A stretch of DNA of 64,000 nt from Capitulum mitella (taxonomy: Eukaryota > Arthropoda > Thecostraca > Pollicipedomorpha > Pollicipedidae), in contig CP099848.1 in NCBI GenBank assembly GCA_030062745.1, positions 2,881,501-2,945,500 on the forward strand, in the 5' to 3' direction. The notes below the pieces were generated by a model. It searched no databases. It was not told where the DNA came from and worked only from the letters and a program-made list of their open reading frames with translations. This document shows, in pieces, positions 12,901 through 22,450 of this stretch (position 1 is the first letter of the stretch; each line of letters opens with the position of its first letter). A program made the position numbers and the translations under genes.

Positions 12901-14681
12901 CCAGCTGTACAGGAGTTCCCGCGCCCCTATTGCTTGGTCTGAGATGATGGGAGAGTGAAAGTGACGTAATTAGTACTTGCTGTTCTTATATGACTGACCG
13001 CTGTGATCATGTGCAAAAAACAGAAATTTTGTCTGTAACGAATAACGAGTAAGTGGTAATGTTGACAGATTCTTTTTTCAAGGCAAAACAGCTTTGCATA
13101 TGAACAGATAGCACAAGCAAGCAAAGACAAAAAAGCAGGACGAAAACTGGAAAGTTGGGGAGCAATGCCTCACAATCACTGCAATGCTTCACACTGCAGT
13201 GATTGCACTGCGACAGAGCTACTGTTGGAAATTAGGAAGAGAGGTGACGACACTCTTGGCAGTGTCCCCTGTTTGTGCGTTTCCGACAATGATCAGATCA
13301 TTTTGTGTAGCCTTGGTAAGATGGAAGGGTAAATTCACGAACTGTCTGTTTACTTCGAAGATGCACTCCTTTTGCTATGACCCACGTCGCCCGTTGCGAT
13401 GGAATACGGTGATGCGTTGACGGATTACCGTCAGACGATGCTGCATATCATGCTTTACGAGGAATGCATTCTAAAGCTGAGAGCATCGGCGGCGTTTGTC
13501 ACAGTATCGTAACGTAAGCATAAGCAAAGGTCTTTGACGACTCTCGTGGGCGTCACCATTGTAGCAACGATGATATTGATCGAATTTTGTACAACCTGGA
13601 ATAAACTGTAGACGCAGCCAATTGGGCATAAATTTCACATTGAGTTTCGCACAAAATCGGCATTGGGCTGGAGAGGCATGCAAGACGCACCAAGCCTAGC
13701 ACATGAGAAACAAACATAAAAATACCAAAGGTCTACATTATTGCGTCCAAGTTAGAACGCGAATCTAAAGCACATAAACAAGCTAAAAACGCACATTTTC
13801 ATCAATGCTTGTACCCTTGATCGTGATGTCTTACTTTGCTTTGCGAATTAAACATTAAAATCAAACAGATCTCGCTACGCAAAGATCGCCCACCGGCCCC
13901 ACCTTCCGCCTTCCTCATGATGTGCACGTGGCCCGGGTCGGCGACGAAGCTGAAGGCGTAGCCGCTGTACGTGGTGCCGAAGTCGATGGCGACGACGACG
14001 GCGGGCCGCGGCCGGCCGTGCCCTTCGGCGGCCGGGCGCGGCGGCGCGGCGCAGGGGGGCGACTCGACGCGCGGCGCCGGGCTGCCGCTCGGCGTCGGCG
14101 TCGTCTGCGCCGTGCTCGGCGTCGGAAAGCGCGTCACGCCCACCTCGCTCATGTCGTAGCCGGACGAGAGACTCTCGAAGTCGTCGGGCCGCGGCAGCAC
14201 GCTGCGCGCGCCCGCCGTGATCTCCTCGACCAGGTTGAAGTTCTCGGCGTGGCTCTGGCGGCGCGAGCCGGCCGGCTCGGGCGCGCCGCCGCCGCCGCCG
14301 CCGGCCGGGCTCGCCGGCGGCGGCTCCGGGCTGCGCGCGCCGCCCTCGAGGCTGAGCGGCGCGCTGTCCGGGCTCTGCGTGCCGCTGGCGCGGCTGCGGC
14401 CGGCGCTGTCCAGGCTGCGCGCCTCGCTGGCCGGGCTGCGCGCCTCCGCGCGCCGGCCGTGCAGCTCGCTCTCGCGCGCCATCTGCGCGGCGAACGCCGA
14501 ACTGAAGCCGTGGTTGTGCAGCGCGCCGGCGCCGTCCGGCCGCTCGTCGTCGCCGGCCTGGCCGTCCAGCGCGCGGTCCAGCTCGCGCAGCACGGTCGCG
14601 GCCTCGCGCGGCACGCCGCCCGAGCGCGCCTGGTGCGCCTGCACCAGGTCATGGTTGATGGCCTCAGTGAGGCGCGCCGGT

Positions 14682-14716
<35 letters not shown>

Positions 14717-17700
14717 TCGCTCCTGGCTGCCGTCGGAGGACGCGCCCGACGTCAGCGACGAGAAGGACGGCGGGTCGCGCGTGAAGTCCAGGCCACCTTC
14801 GACGTTCAACATCCGTGGCGGCTTGGTTGGGCCCTCTGTGGACATGGGAGCCGGTCAGCGACTGCAGGGGCTGGGTGTCCTGCTGACCTGGCTGCAGCTT
14901 TCAGAACGTCATCTCTTCGAGCCTGGTAATGTCAGCGTCAAACGTGAGTAGCGTTCAGGAGAGAGATAAATTTCCAAAAAGAAAAAGTTAAATTTTGTCT
15001 GTGCTCTGTCAGAGCTTGTACAGCATGAATGAAACAGCAACTAACAAAGTCATGTAATAACCCAGAAATACAATCCTGCAGAGCACACCCGTACTTCAAG
15101 AATGGTTAATTCAAACGTAAATAAGACAAATCGACGGAACAAACGAACCGTTCGCAGAGTGTTAAACAAATGCTACGCGACCGGGTCATCCGCCTTCCCG
15201 GTATCGTAGTGAGCAGTCATGTGTCATTCTTTGCTTTTTCAGACACTTATGGTGTGCCATCGTTATCAATCGTATATAGCGGAAATCCTCTGAAATGACC
15301 AAAACTGGATGACAGATCTCTAACCAGCATTAGCTCCACCGTGCAGCCGGCACGTTTCAATAATCACCAAGCACAACAGTTTCAAATCAGAGAATATCCC
15401 AACACGAAAGACACCGACACATTCGTTTCACAACGTCATTACGCTGATGATCGCGGCCTCTGATCGCGATGCGTCTCGAGGCGCAGCCCTGACACAGGTG
15501 GCCAGCGGGGCGAGGGGAGCCGCTCCAGTGGCCGTGACAGGGCGACGAAAGGACGTCACTAATGAGCCAGATCCGGCGGCAGGCTCCGGTCACGGGGACG
15601 AGTCCCGGTCGATAATGAAGCCAGGGGATGAGGGGGAACAGGAGGACAAGACGATAGGAGGGGAGAACGAGAGAGACAGGGGGAGAGAAAGAGGGACGGA
15701 CGGAGGGACGGAGGGACGAAGGGAGAAAAAGGAGAGAGGGAGAGAGAAAAAAAGGGGCGAGGAAAGACAGGAGAGTCTAGCTCTCCCTCTCTCTCTCGTC
15801 CTCCGTCTTTGTCTTCCTCTTTGAGAAGCAGAAAAGGGGAAAAAGAACGTGTTCGGGCTTTGATTTAGACGGATACGCCTAATATGCTGCGTGGCAAATA
15901 AGCCATCAGTATAAAATGCTGGCCAATTTGCCAGTGGCGCAACTCTCATCATGACTTTGACAACAATGGGGTCAAAAGCCGAGAGGCATTAACTGGCTTA
16001 ACGAATGAGGCCGAATTCGCTTGCCCGATGCGAGGCTACGAACCAACCATCGTCGCAAATGTTTAATTTGGCCAGCTGCAGTGCGACAAAGTTTGGAAAC
16101 AGGGCAAACGTCATGAACGATGGCGTAAATCGCTAAACGTTGCACAGATCGCTAAATGCTGGCATCGTGAACAATGAGTAGACAAATGGCTCTCCTCTGT
16201 TTATAACGCTGACAACAGCGGGGCTTTGAATATCACGGCTATAATTGGTCTCGCAAATGAATGGGGGTGCATCATCGTGCCCGGGGGAGTTGCCAACGTA
16301 GTCAACAGCCCTCACAACAAAAGTCACCAGTACGGGTTCTCGTTGCAACTTATTACGTGTTGTTTCGTACTGTTGCATAGTTTTTGCTTCGCGGTTATCG
16401 CGCTTTTTAATGGACTTTATAAAGCTTCTCCTTGCCCATTAAACAACTGACTCAGTTATCCAAATATAAGGTAAAGTAAAAGACGATTCGTCTGGTATTG
16501 TCCTTAAATTCGCGATTCGTCTGGTATTGTCCTGTTACGTCCGAGTTGTGATCACGGAATATTGCAATGGTATGAGTGGACTGTGCCTGGAAAACCCAGG
16601 ACAATTTCAATTTCAAAACCCAGGACAATTTGATGAACACCTCTTTTTTACTCGAACCTGTGTTATTCTCATGTTTGTGTTGCGAAAAACCAATTATTTT
16701 TGGTCAGAAATACAAAATGCATCAAGATATAAATGTGCCATGAACTGATACGTTTGCCTCAAATATTTTAAGCCATCCATCAGTGCACATTCTTGTCCAT
16801 GCGCCGAGGCGAGCCTAAAACAGTGTCGGACAATTACGTGTCATCGCATTACGCGTCATTTCACACCTACTTTACGCCGTCAGCCTCTCGCCCGCGTGCT
16901 CTTAACTGCCGTGCAGGAGCGCAGCGGACCGCGACGTCCCTGGCTGGCCAGAACGACCTTCGCCGCCGCCGCGTTTGCACGGCGGCTGACCGCGCGTCCG
17001 GTCTTCCTGAGGAGGTCACACCGGCGGCACCCGGGCCTTTGTGCGACGGTGCGGCTGACCACCAGGCAGGGCGGCGCCACGGCCACGCGCGCGATCGTGG
17101 AGACAAGCAGGCGCCTGCGGCCGCCATTTGAACGTTTTGCAGGCTTTTATCGTCTAATTGCTGACGGCCAGGCGGAGTGGTGTAATGTTTTGAAATATGG
17201 TGTGCCCATTTGTTTGCGAAGGTATTTCGTTTCAACGGTAGAAAAAATGGAACACTTTCCGAGCAGTCGGCCACGTTAGTTGGCAAGAACAGGCCGTTTG
17301 CGTCAAAGCACATGACTTGAGAGGGGTTATTGTTTGGAACGCCGTTGCGTTAAAAACACACGAGAGCCGCTCCAGTGCACTTAACACTCTGACATCGACT
17401 GGAGGAAGCTCACTCTCCCGAAGAATGTCGCCTGTCGTTCACCGCGCCTCATCCACTGGGCCGGTTGTCGCTTGAGCCATTTACATAGGGAAAGTTGCAC
17501 AATAGGCGCCACCCTGCCTAATTGCGCCACCCCCCGTTATCTCCTATTTGAGACTGATGATTGGCAGGTAAAATGTATTTTCTGGGAGAGACAGCATGTC
17601 TGCAGATTAGATCCCTCCCTCTTCCTCTCTGTCAGCGGTACGGACGTGTGATGGGTACGTGAAGTTTCAATGCAAGTTCGAAATGTTTTTCCTGCTTTGT

Positions 17701-20700
17701 GTTACCCGTCTAAAACTGTGCTATCGATACCGCAGAACAAAACTGATCCCATACAGTGCCTCCGTTGTGGATTTACGCTTCCCACTTGGCCAAAGAAGAG
17801 AAGATACGTTCACGCGTTTTTTACCCACTGCTGGTTTTGTTAAGGTAAAGCCATTACCCTTTTTGCGGCATCATTTGGCGGGCTTTATTGCGCCAGTATC
17901 ACAATCCGGGCAAAACTAGCTAACAGTGCGCTGGTGGTTGCTCCAGTGTTTCGTAGGTGTCTGAGACCCATTTAAAGCGATGATCACGCGGGAAGGAGAT
18001 TTCGGCTGCAGAAGGGACGCCTTGAGAGTGAGGCAGAAATGTCTTCAAAGCCTTCTTGGAAGGACTGCAGCCCTTGGCCTTCCCCCCGCGGAGCCCGTTT
18101 AGCCCCCGTCGTCCACTGGCCGCGGGAACTAATGTGAACCATCATTTTTCTCTCATTCACCATGTAATCAGCGCTCCAAGTCTCGCAGGCATCTTCAGGC
18201 CGAGAATCCTAGCGACACCCCAGGAACGAGGACTTCCTACCAGTCTTGCGGGTGATTGTGTCTCAGCTTTAAGTCAATTCATTTAGAGGGGGTAGCTTGC
18301 CGCTGACCGCACTTACTGTGCCCTTAGCGGCCAGGTGAACACGCTGTGACCTTCTACATAGGGAGATTTAGTTGTCACTGCAGGAATTTGCTCCCTAACT
18401 GACATACTAAAATGGACCCTGAGGGGGAGAACACACCCCTTTCATTCATGCCCCAAAACCCTTTTGATTTCGGCGACCTCACTTCAACATTTAGGAAATA
18501 TAGGACTATATTGTTTTCGGATTGCAAGAGGAGGTATGGACCCCAAACCCACCGGGTTCGCTTATGTCGTCAAATCCCATGCATGAGCTGCCCATCATCT
18601 TGTCGGGATCTGACCACTTCTCCCCACCTGACTGCAAGTATTTACAAAAGGAATAAAAATGAAACTATTCATAATATACCATATAGTGGTTATTACATCT
18701 TTTGCCGCCGCAGAGACCCTGGAACTCCCTATCATTTCTATGGTGGTGCATTATGTGGCGCAAATATCGCAGGTTTGTCGTTACTACGCCTTTTGTAACG
18801 TCTTCCTGGAAATGGAATAACAGATAGCGGGCAAAGACTGAAGTTTTAAAACATCAGAGATTATGATGGCCAAAAGACCAAGGAAGGCATATGAGAAAGA
18901 AATAAGGCAATTTCTCCCATATCATAGTCATAGTACCCGTTCTTCGAAAATGTGGCGCAAATTGGTCAGCTTCCCCTACGGGCATCACAGAATCGCGTAC
19001 CCGAACGTCCCTCCTGACCTCAGTCAACCTCAGGGGGCCGTGGTCAGCGTGAATCGTCCGACAGTACCGCCAAGGCCTCTGCAGTGGATGCACCTGCAGC
19101 CGCACCTGCCGTCGCCGGCGTGACGTCACAGCCGCGGCGCGTGACGTGCGCGTCACGGGGCGTGACACTTCCTGTGGCCGGCCGGCAAAGCGGAGGCCCG
19201 TCGCGGCGGCCGGCTCGAGTGGCGGGCGTCACGGCCGGACGGGACCGGCCGGCCGCTCGCCGCGCTCGGCCGCGCCGGCTCGTTACGACACGGCGGCGCC
19301 GTCCAGCTGGCGGCGTTTCCTCGCCGTCGTGTTGTTCGCGAAGCCGGCCGGAGCGGCTCGGTCGCGCTGTCAGCCGGTGCCCGGCGGCCGGCGGCCGGGC
19401 GCGCCGCGGTCTGAATTTTGCCGCTCTGAGGCCGGCGTTCCCCCCCGCCGCCCTGCCCAGCCAGTGCGGATAATTGTCGCCCCTGTTCCGGTGCCGGCGA
19501 CACGGGCCGACGCAGTCTGCGTTCATTCACTTTCAGCGCAGCGCGCGGACAAATTAAATGCATGCGTTGGCGAAGTGCGTGTAAGATTTCGTCCACAAGT
19601 CGCTACCGGCTGATAGGTTGTCTCACGAAAATAAACAGAATACGATGGACAATAATGTTTATCATTGTCAAGCGTCGCAATGCCAGTGCTTCAGTCTCAT
19701 ACCTTTTCAAAACGGAAGCTGATTCCTTGAATTCTGGCGTTTTTAAGACATGACGCAAGGATTAAAAACTCGTGACAAGGCCTCCATTGAAACGTTAATC
19801 CAGCACATGGCGGCAGCTGTCCACATTACATCACAACAGATTTCCACTCAAGGCCTCCACGGGACCCTCTCTCCAACAAATACATGCGCACTTGGAGACG
19901 AAGGGTCTCTCGATATGATATCTGACAGCTCCTAAAAAGACAGTTTTATCCGAGCAGTTTAACACGGATTGTACCGTATTTCTGAGACGATCCTGACGGA
20001 AACTTTGCATCTTCCCAATTTCCAAAACAGGACTTTCGTACCGAGTGAGCCCTCCACACCTCCTTCATTGCAGCAACACGTCTAGTGAATAAAGGATTCA
20101 TTAATTTGGAATGCAACGCCGATCTTGATCATGCTCATTCCTCCCTCGTGCGAAATCACATCCACCTAGCTACGTTGATTTTATCGCCTCCCTTACAAAA
20201 GAGCGGCTACAGCCGCACAAATCTGCAGATTTGACAGAAGAGATTTGTCGCTGAAAATCAGGGCGGCCGTGACTCAGCGGCGGCGCCGGAGCGTCTCGGT
20301 CCGGGCCCGGCGGGCCGGCGACAGGAATCAGGCTCGACAGAGCGTAAGTCCCGCTCGGCTCGGACCCTGGCTGATGCTCCGGCGGATCCGGCAAGATGGC
20401 ACCACGGCCAGCTACCTCAGGGTCCGGACTGACGGTACGGGGCCGATCGGGGCCCGAGGTGGGCGGTGTGGAGGAAGGGTAGGCGGGATGGTGGAGGGTC
20501 CCGCAGTTTACAGGGTGCTTTCCTTGGCAAACGAGACTCGCTTGTGAAAGGCTTCGGTCCGGGAAAGTCGCGATTTCGTTTACGATTCGGCAGATCCATC
20601 AGCAGAGAAGGATTATGCCATAACAACGGAGTATAAAGGTACCGCGAGGGCTTACGAGGGAAACAAAAGAACGGCATTCGTTCACAACGAAGGTGAAACG

Positions 20701-21550
20701 GACAAGATATGTAGAAAACAAGAAAGAGGTTGAGAGACACAGAAACAAGAAAAGAAGACGGAGAGAGAGAGGGGGGGGGGGGAATGGGACCGTCCTACTC
20801 ACCTCTGGCGGCGAGTTTCGGGCCGGGCGAGCCGTACACGGCGCTGAGCTGGTGTCGCTCGAGCGGGGCGCGCGGCGCCGGCGGCGGCGTCTCGCACACC
20901 TGCACCATGTACACCTCATTGGACGCCACCGGCACCTTGCGCACCACCTTGCTGACGTAGTGGGTCTGCGTGGCGACCGAGTGCGTCTCGGCCGGCTCCT
21001 CGTCACTGAGCTCGTCGCCGCTGGCGTCAGGCGAGCGCTGCCGGCGGCCGTGCCCGGGCGCTGGCGGCGGCGGCACTGCGGCGCGCGCCGGCGGCGGCCC
21101 GGCCGCGTTCCGCCTGGTCTCCCACGTCTGGACGAGCACGCTCGGGCCAGCCATGATGGGGGCGCGCCGGCGCGCCGGCCGGCCGCCCGAGAACGTGTGG
21201 CTCTTGCGGATGCCGCGGCGCGGCGGTGACGCCGGCCGCGCCGCGCTGCACGCCTCCACCAGCCGGTTCCACTCGCGGATCCTGGCGCGCACCGAGTCGG
21301 CCTGGCGCGGCAGGTCCGGGCTGCCGCGCGGCGCCGGCTCCGGCCACGGCCGCGGCGGCAGGTCGTCGGCGGCGACGCAGACGGTGCGCCGGTGCCGGAG
21401 GGCGCCGCGCGCGCGCCGGCCCGTCCAGTCGTCGCGCGCGATGACGACGCGGCGCGGGATGGTGCCGAACAGGTCGGCCGGGAGCGCGGCGTACCGGGCC
21501 GGCGACGGCTCCTGGCCGTGTGCCGGCCGCCGGCCGACGGCGCTGGACAT
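889..21550 (-). CDS. HSPA12-like: HSPA12A/B-like Hsp70-family ATPase, 13-exon model
   Basis: Divergent cytosolic Hsp70-family protein; HSPA12 members bind ATP through an actin-like fold but lack the classical substrate-binding lid. Coding exons in transcript order: 21550-20803, 14835-13903, 10640-10465, 9833-9612, 9072-8886, 6608-6480, 5702-5491, 5217-5098, 3137-3003, 2799-2667, 2306-2131, 1685-1593, 987-889. All junctions are GT-AG and phase-consistent. Translation started at ATG 14845 gives 874 aa; started at ATG 21550 it gives 1,120 aa, against about 675 aa for vertebrate HSPA12A. In the 874-aa numbering the phosphate-1 motif DFGTT is at 288-292, phosphate-2 DCGGGT at 517-522 and adenosine-site LVGGF at 680-684. 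The final exon ends EIDFLGP-stop, like the HSPA12 terminus. The first 285 residues are Gly/Pro/Ser/Ala-rich and probably disordered. Family assignment is very secure; A versus B paralogue and the true start are not settled. Confidence 0.93.
988..1110. repeat. Short GACGTGACGC-type repeat in the last HSPA12-like intron
   Basis: A dozen or so imperfect copies of a TGACG/CGTGACG motif lie directly behind the last acceptor, so on the minus strand the tract is a C-, T- and CACG-rich run leading into the splice site. Several copies resemble CRE half-sites, which may be chance. Confidence 0.5.
1593..1685 (-). CDS. HSPA12-like penultimate exon
   Basis: Thirty-one codons, phase 0 to 0; acceptor tggttccag, donor CAG|GTAACC. 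It encodes [19 protein letters not shown] and ends AKRREIQ, matching the family's C-terminal beta region. Confidence 0.93.
2131..2306 (-). CDS. HSPA12-like exon ([10 protein letters not shown] segment)
   Basis: Phase 1 in, 0 out; acceptor ccccgcag, donor ACC|GTAAGT. It encodes [26 protein letters not shown] and a Tyr-Cys-Ser-rich strand, the HSPA12-specific C-terminal region. Confidence 0.95.
2667..2799 (-). CDS. HSPA12-like exon (AVLFGLDP segment)
   Basis: Acceptor ggttttcag; donor CAGG|GTAAAT, phase 0 in and 1 out. It encodes [20 protein letters not shown] then MTYGVGVLN, a block nearly invariant in HSPA12 proteins. Confidence 0.96.
3003..3137 (-). CDS. HSPA12-like exon (LVGGF adenosine motif)
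   Basis: Forty-five codons, phase 0 to 0, behind a strong pyrimidine tract (tgcctttttccag). It encodes [17 protein letters not shown], the Hsp70/actin adenosine motif, and ends KVVIPQ at donor CAG|GTGTGT. An upstream AG at 3,159-3,160 would add residues with no family match and was not used. Confidence 0.94.
3383..5008. mobile_element. Non-autonomous hAT-type transposon, 1.6 kb, intronic
   Basis: Termini CAGAGGCGGGCAAAGTTA and, inverted, CAGAGGTGGGCACGAGTCC form terminal inverted repeats. They are flanked by an 8-bp target duplication matching 7 of 8 (TCCGTTCC at 3375-3382, TCCGTTCT at 5009-5016), the hAT hallmark. Both ends carry dense GTTAAC/TTAACGG subterminal repeats, as transposase-binding regions often do. 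No transposase-like frame is present. Confidence 0.85.
5098..5217 (-). CDS. HSPA12-like exon ([11 protein letters not shown] segment)
   Basis: Forty codons, phase 0 to 0; acceptor caccaacag, donor GAG|GTGGGC. It ends [11 protein letters not shown], the helix before the adenosine-binding strand. A hAT-type element and its target duplication end about 80 bp past the donor. Confidence 0.93.
5491..5702 (-). CDS. HSPA12-like exon ([13 protein letters not shown] segment)
   Basis: Acceptor tctcgcag, phase 1 in. The donor was set at CGG|GTGGGT (gt at 5490-5489), phase 0, because this continues RGKR into VEQVV as in the family. A closer donor-like site (G|GTAAAC, gt at 5498-5497) leaves the wrong phase. 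Confidence 0.94.
6480..6608 (-). CDS. HSPA12-like exon (phosphate-2 motif)
   Basis: Phase 1 to 1. It encodes [20 protein letters not shown], the DxGGGT phosphate-2 loop, and ends [11 protein letters not shown]. Acceptor cgacag, donor G|GTCAGT. Confidence 0.96.
6817..6981. mobile_element. Short hAT-like MITE, about 165 bp
   Basis: The left end CAAAGGCGTGGCC and inverted right end CAGGGGCGTAGCC are terminal inverted repeats. The flanking octamers (CGTTGGAT, AGTTGAAT) match at 6 of 8, suggesting an old 8-bp duplication. It lies in an HSPA12-like intron. Confidence 0.6.
7632..8830. mobile_element. piggyBac-type non-autonomous element, family A copy 1
   Basis: Flanked by TTAA at 7628-7631 and 8831-8834. 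Ends CCCTATTCCTGG and inverted CCCTATTCCCGG fit the CCC...GGG termini and TTAA duplication of piggyBac elements. Just inside each end lies a G-run/C-run hairpin (GGGCGGATTCGGCCC type). Length 1,199 bp with no long frame. About 90% similar by eye to copies at 29,097 and 60,528. Confidence 0.88.
8886..9072 (-). CDS. HSPA12-like exon ([11 protein letters not shown] segment)
   Basis: Acceptor cgccccag, donor AAAG|GTGCGG, phase 0 in and 1 out. It encodes [20 protein letters not shown] followed by a linker ([12 protein letters not shown]...) shorter than the vertebrate one. The piggyBac-type element ending at 8,830 begins about 50 bp past this donor. Confidence 0.95.
9612..9833 (-). CDS. HSPA12-like exon ([10 protein letters not shown] segment)
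   Basis: Phase 0 to 0, 74 codons; acceptor tctcgacag, donor AAG|GTACGT. It contains [20 protein letters not shown], the most diagnostic HSPA12 signature, corresponding to the VPAYF region of canonical Hsp70. Confidence 0.97.
10157..10480 (-). repeat. 52-bp minisatellite built from an exon's own 5' splice site
   Basis: Seven units start at 10157, 10210, 10260, 10313, 10364, 10408 and 10459 (spacing 44-53 bp). Each carries, on the minus strand, a copy of the exon end (AAGCTCTCCCTGCACACGGA type) followed by GTGAGT, or GTGAAT in the units at 10210 and 10408. The unit at 10459 is the real exon end and donor; the other six lie in the intron. Confidence 0.85.
10465..10640 (-). CDS. HSPA12-like exon (NQKTPT segment)
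   Basis: Phase 1 in, phase 0 out. It encodes [19 protein letters not shown] through [12 protein letters not shown], matching the conserved HSPA12 segment after the first strand pair. The donor GCC|GTGAGT (gt at 10464-10463) is the founder unit of the adjacent 52-bp minisatellite. Confidence 0.95.
10641..13902. other. HSPA12-like intron with a CpG-rich patch and a short repeat
   Basis: No coding content was found. It holds a poly-G run at about 11,020, a GC-rich patch at about 12,430-12,640 and one copy of the dispersed CTATG repeat at about 12,785-12,935. The many small frames lack splice sites and family similarity. Confidence 0.6.
12785..12935. mobile_element. Dispersed short inverted-repeat element, copy 1
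   Basis: About 150 bp bounded by GGGCGCGG and CCCGCGCCCC, with a central GGGGGCCACGGCCCC hairpin and the core AATTTAACACTGACCCTATG. The same core recurs near 26,370, 36,550 and 38,195, so it is a dispersed family. Confidence 0.55.
13903..14835 (-). CDS. HSPA12-like exon: low-complexity N-terminus and phosphate-1 motif
   Basis: Acceptor tccacag at 14842-14836; donor GAAG|GTGGGG with gt at 13902-13901, phase 1. It encodes a 12-Gly run (about 14,686-14,721), S-P-rich irregular heptads, then the conserved start of the ATPase domain with [15 protein letters not shown] and HIMRKAEG. Long open frames on the opposite strand here are by-products of extreme GC content. Confidence 0.92.
15610..15830. 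repeat. Polypurine tract followed by polypyrimidine tract
   Basis: About 160 nt of almost pure G and A (GGGAGAGAAAGAGGGACGGA type) turns at about 15,778 into a C/T-rich stretch (CTCTCCCTCTCTCTC). The halves could pair as an imperfect hairpin or form triplex DNA. Confidence 0.7.
19040..19500. promoter_or_regulatory. CpG-rich block, possible alternative promoter or 5' exon
   Basis: Dense CCGGCCGG-type sequence with many CpG. On the minus strand two donor-like sites occur at its lower edge (GGCAG|GTGCGG and GCTGCAG|GTGCAT, near 19,090-19,110). It lies upstream of the main HSPA12-like exons on their strand, so it could be a first exon. No direct evidence of transcription. Confidence 0.3.
20803..21550 (-). 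CDS. Candidate first coding exon of the HSPA12-like gene
   Basis: Opens with ATG at 21550-21548 and ends at the consensus donor AGAG|GTGAGT (gt at 20802-20801), in phase 1. The acceptor at 14836 supplies the other two bases of a Glu codon, so the reading frame continues exactly into the Hsp70 exon. It encodes about 249 Arg/Pro/Ala-rich residues, with a less biased stretch near the end ([20 protein letters not shown]). I do not recognise a domain. The frame is open upstream to 22,018, but there the composition is low-complexity. A possible acceptor (gcgacag) lies about 10 nt before the ATG, so upstream non-coding exons are possible. An alternative is that translation starts at ATG 14845. Confidence 0.6.
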
Positions 21551-21999
21551 GGCGCGCCGCTGTCGCAAACGCGTCACGCGCCGCCGCCGCCGGACGCCGC
21601 CGCTGGCGCGACGGACGCCGCGACGCCCTCCGCCGTCGGCGGCGGAACAAAGCCGCAGTCGCGCCACCGCCCGGCTGGCGCGGCCGAGCGAGCGGTCTGA
21701 AGACGGAGGAGGCGGGCTGCCGGTCTGCTCGGCCGGCGCGGCCCGGGCCGTTCGCCTGGTCTTCTCGGCTCGGGAGACCTGCCGGCGCAGCAGGGCCTGG
21801 GCTGGCCTGCTGGTCTGCTTTGCTCTGAGTCCCTCCTGACTCTGGCAGAGCGAGGAGTCCGCCTGTTCATCCGACTGAGAGTCCCTGCCGACACAGGCAG
21901 AGCGGTCAGTTTGTTGATCTGCCTTGCCCCGAGTCCGTGCTGACCGACAGGGTGGGGAATATGCCGGCTCGCCCGGCTGAGAGACCCTGCCGGCACGAC

Positions 22000-22450
22000 A
22001 AGCGGGGTGGTCTGCCACTCCGCCCGTCTCCGGGCGGGTCCGCCAGCCTCCCCACTGCCGCGCCGGCCGGCCGGCTCCAGTTTCCCGCCACCCCTCTCCC
22101 GGTCACCGATCGGGGGGCGGAGAGGTGTCGCCAGTGTCGATGACGGCGCCGCCCGCCGCCGCGCATGTCACACTCCGTCACGCGACGTGACGCCGGGCAC
22201 GGCGGCCGGCGTCGCGGCGTGACGCAAGCGCGGCGCGCTGGCCGGCGGCGTTCAGCGGCGCCCCGCCGCGGGCTGTCGGACGGTGTTGCGACACGGTCGA
22301 CGCGGCGCGCCGTCTGCGGCGAGAGGCGGGTCGGCGCCGGGCCCGGCCCGCCGGCCTCGCCCCGCTGCAGCTGTATGGCGGCAGCGGCGGGAGGGGCCGA
22401 GAGTGGAGGAGGCGGCCGTGACCAGCAGAGCTGCCCAAACGCGAGGCAAC
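22000..22450. promoter_or_regulatory. CpG-rich block just upstream of the candidate first coding exon
   Basis: GC-rich, CpG-dense sequence about 0.5-0.9 kb upstream (minus strand) of ATG 21550. It may be a CpG-island-like promoter or 5' untranslated region of the HSPA12-like gene. Frames inside it are compositionally driven. Confidence 0.35.

Larger units (their letters stand above)
14836..20802. other. Long intron of the HSPA12-like gene
   Basis: Six kilobases without recognised coding sequence. It contains a purine/pyrimidine tract at 15,610-15,830 and CpG-rich blocks at about 16,880-17,110 and 19,080-19,480. The blocks open several overlapping Arg/Ala/Pro frames on both strands, as GC-rich DNA does; none matches a family. 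Confidence 0.55.

Noticed and set aside
13922..14951. Long plus-strand frames (335 and 244 codons) opposite the HSPA12-like exon
   Set aside because: Antisense to a confirmed coding exon; Arg/Ala/Pro-only composition reflects GC content above 75%.
20970..21839. Plus-strand frame of 289 codons over the candidate HSPA12-like first exon
   Set aside because: Same GC effect; no splice or family evidence, whereas the minus strand has a phase-consistent donor.
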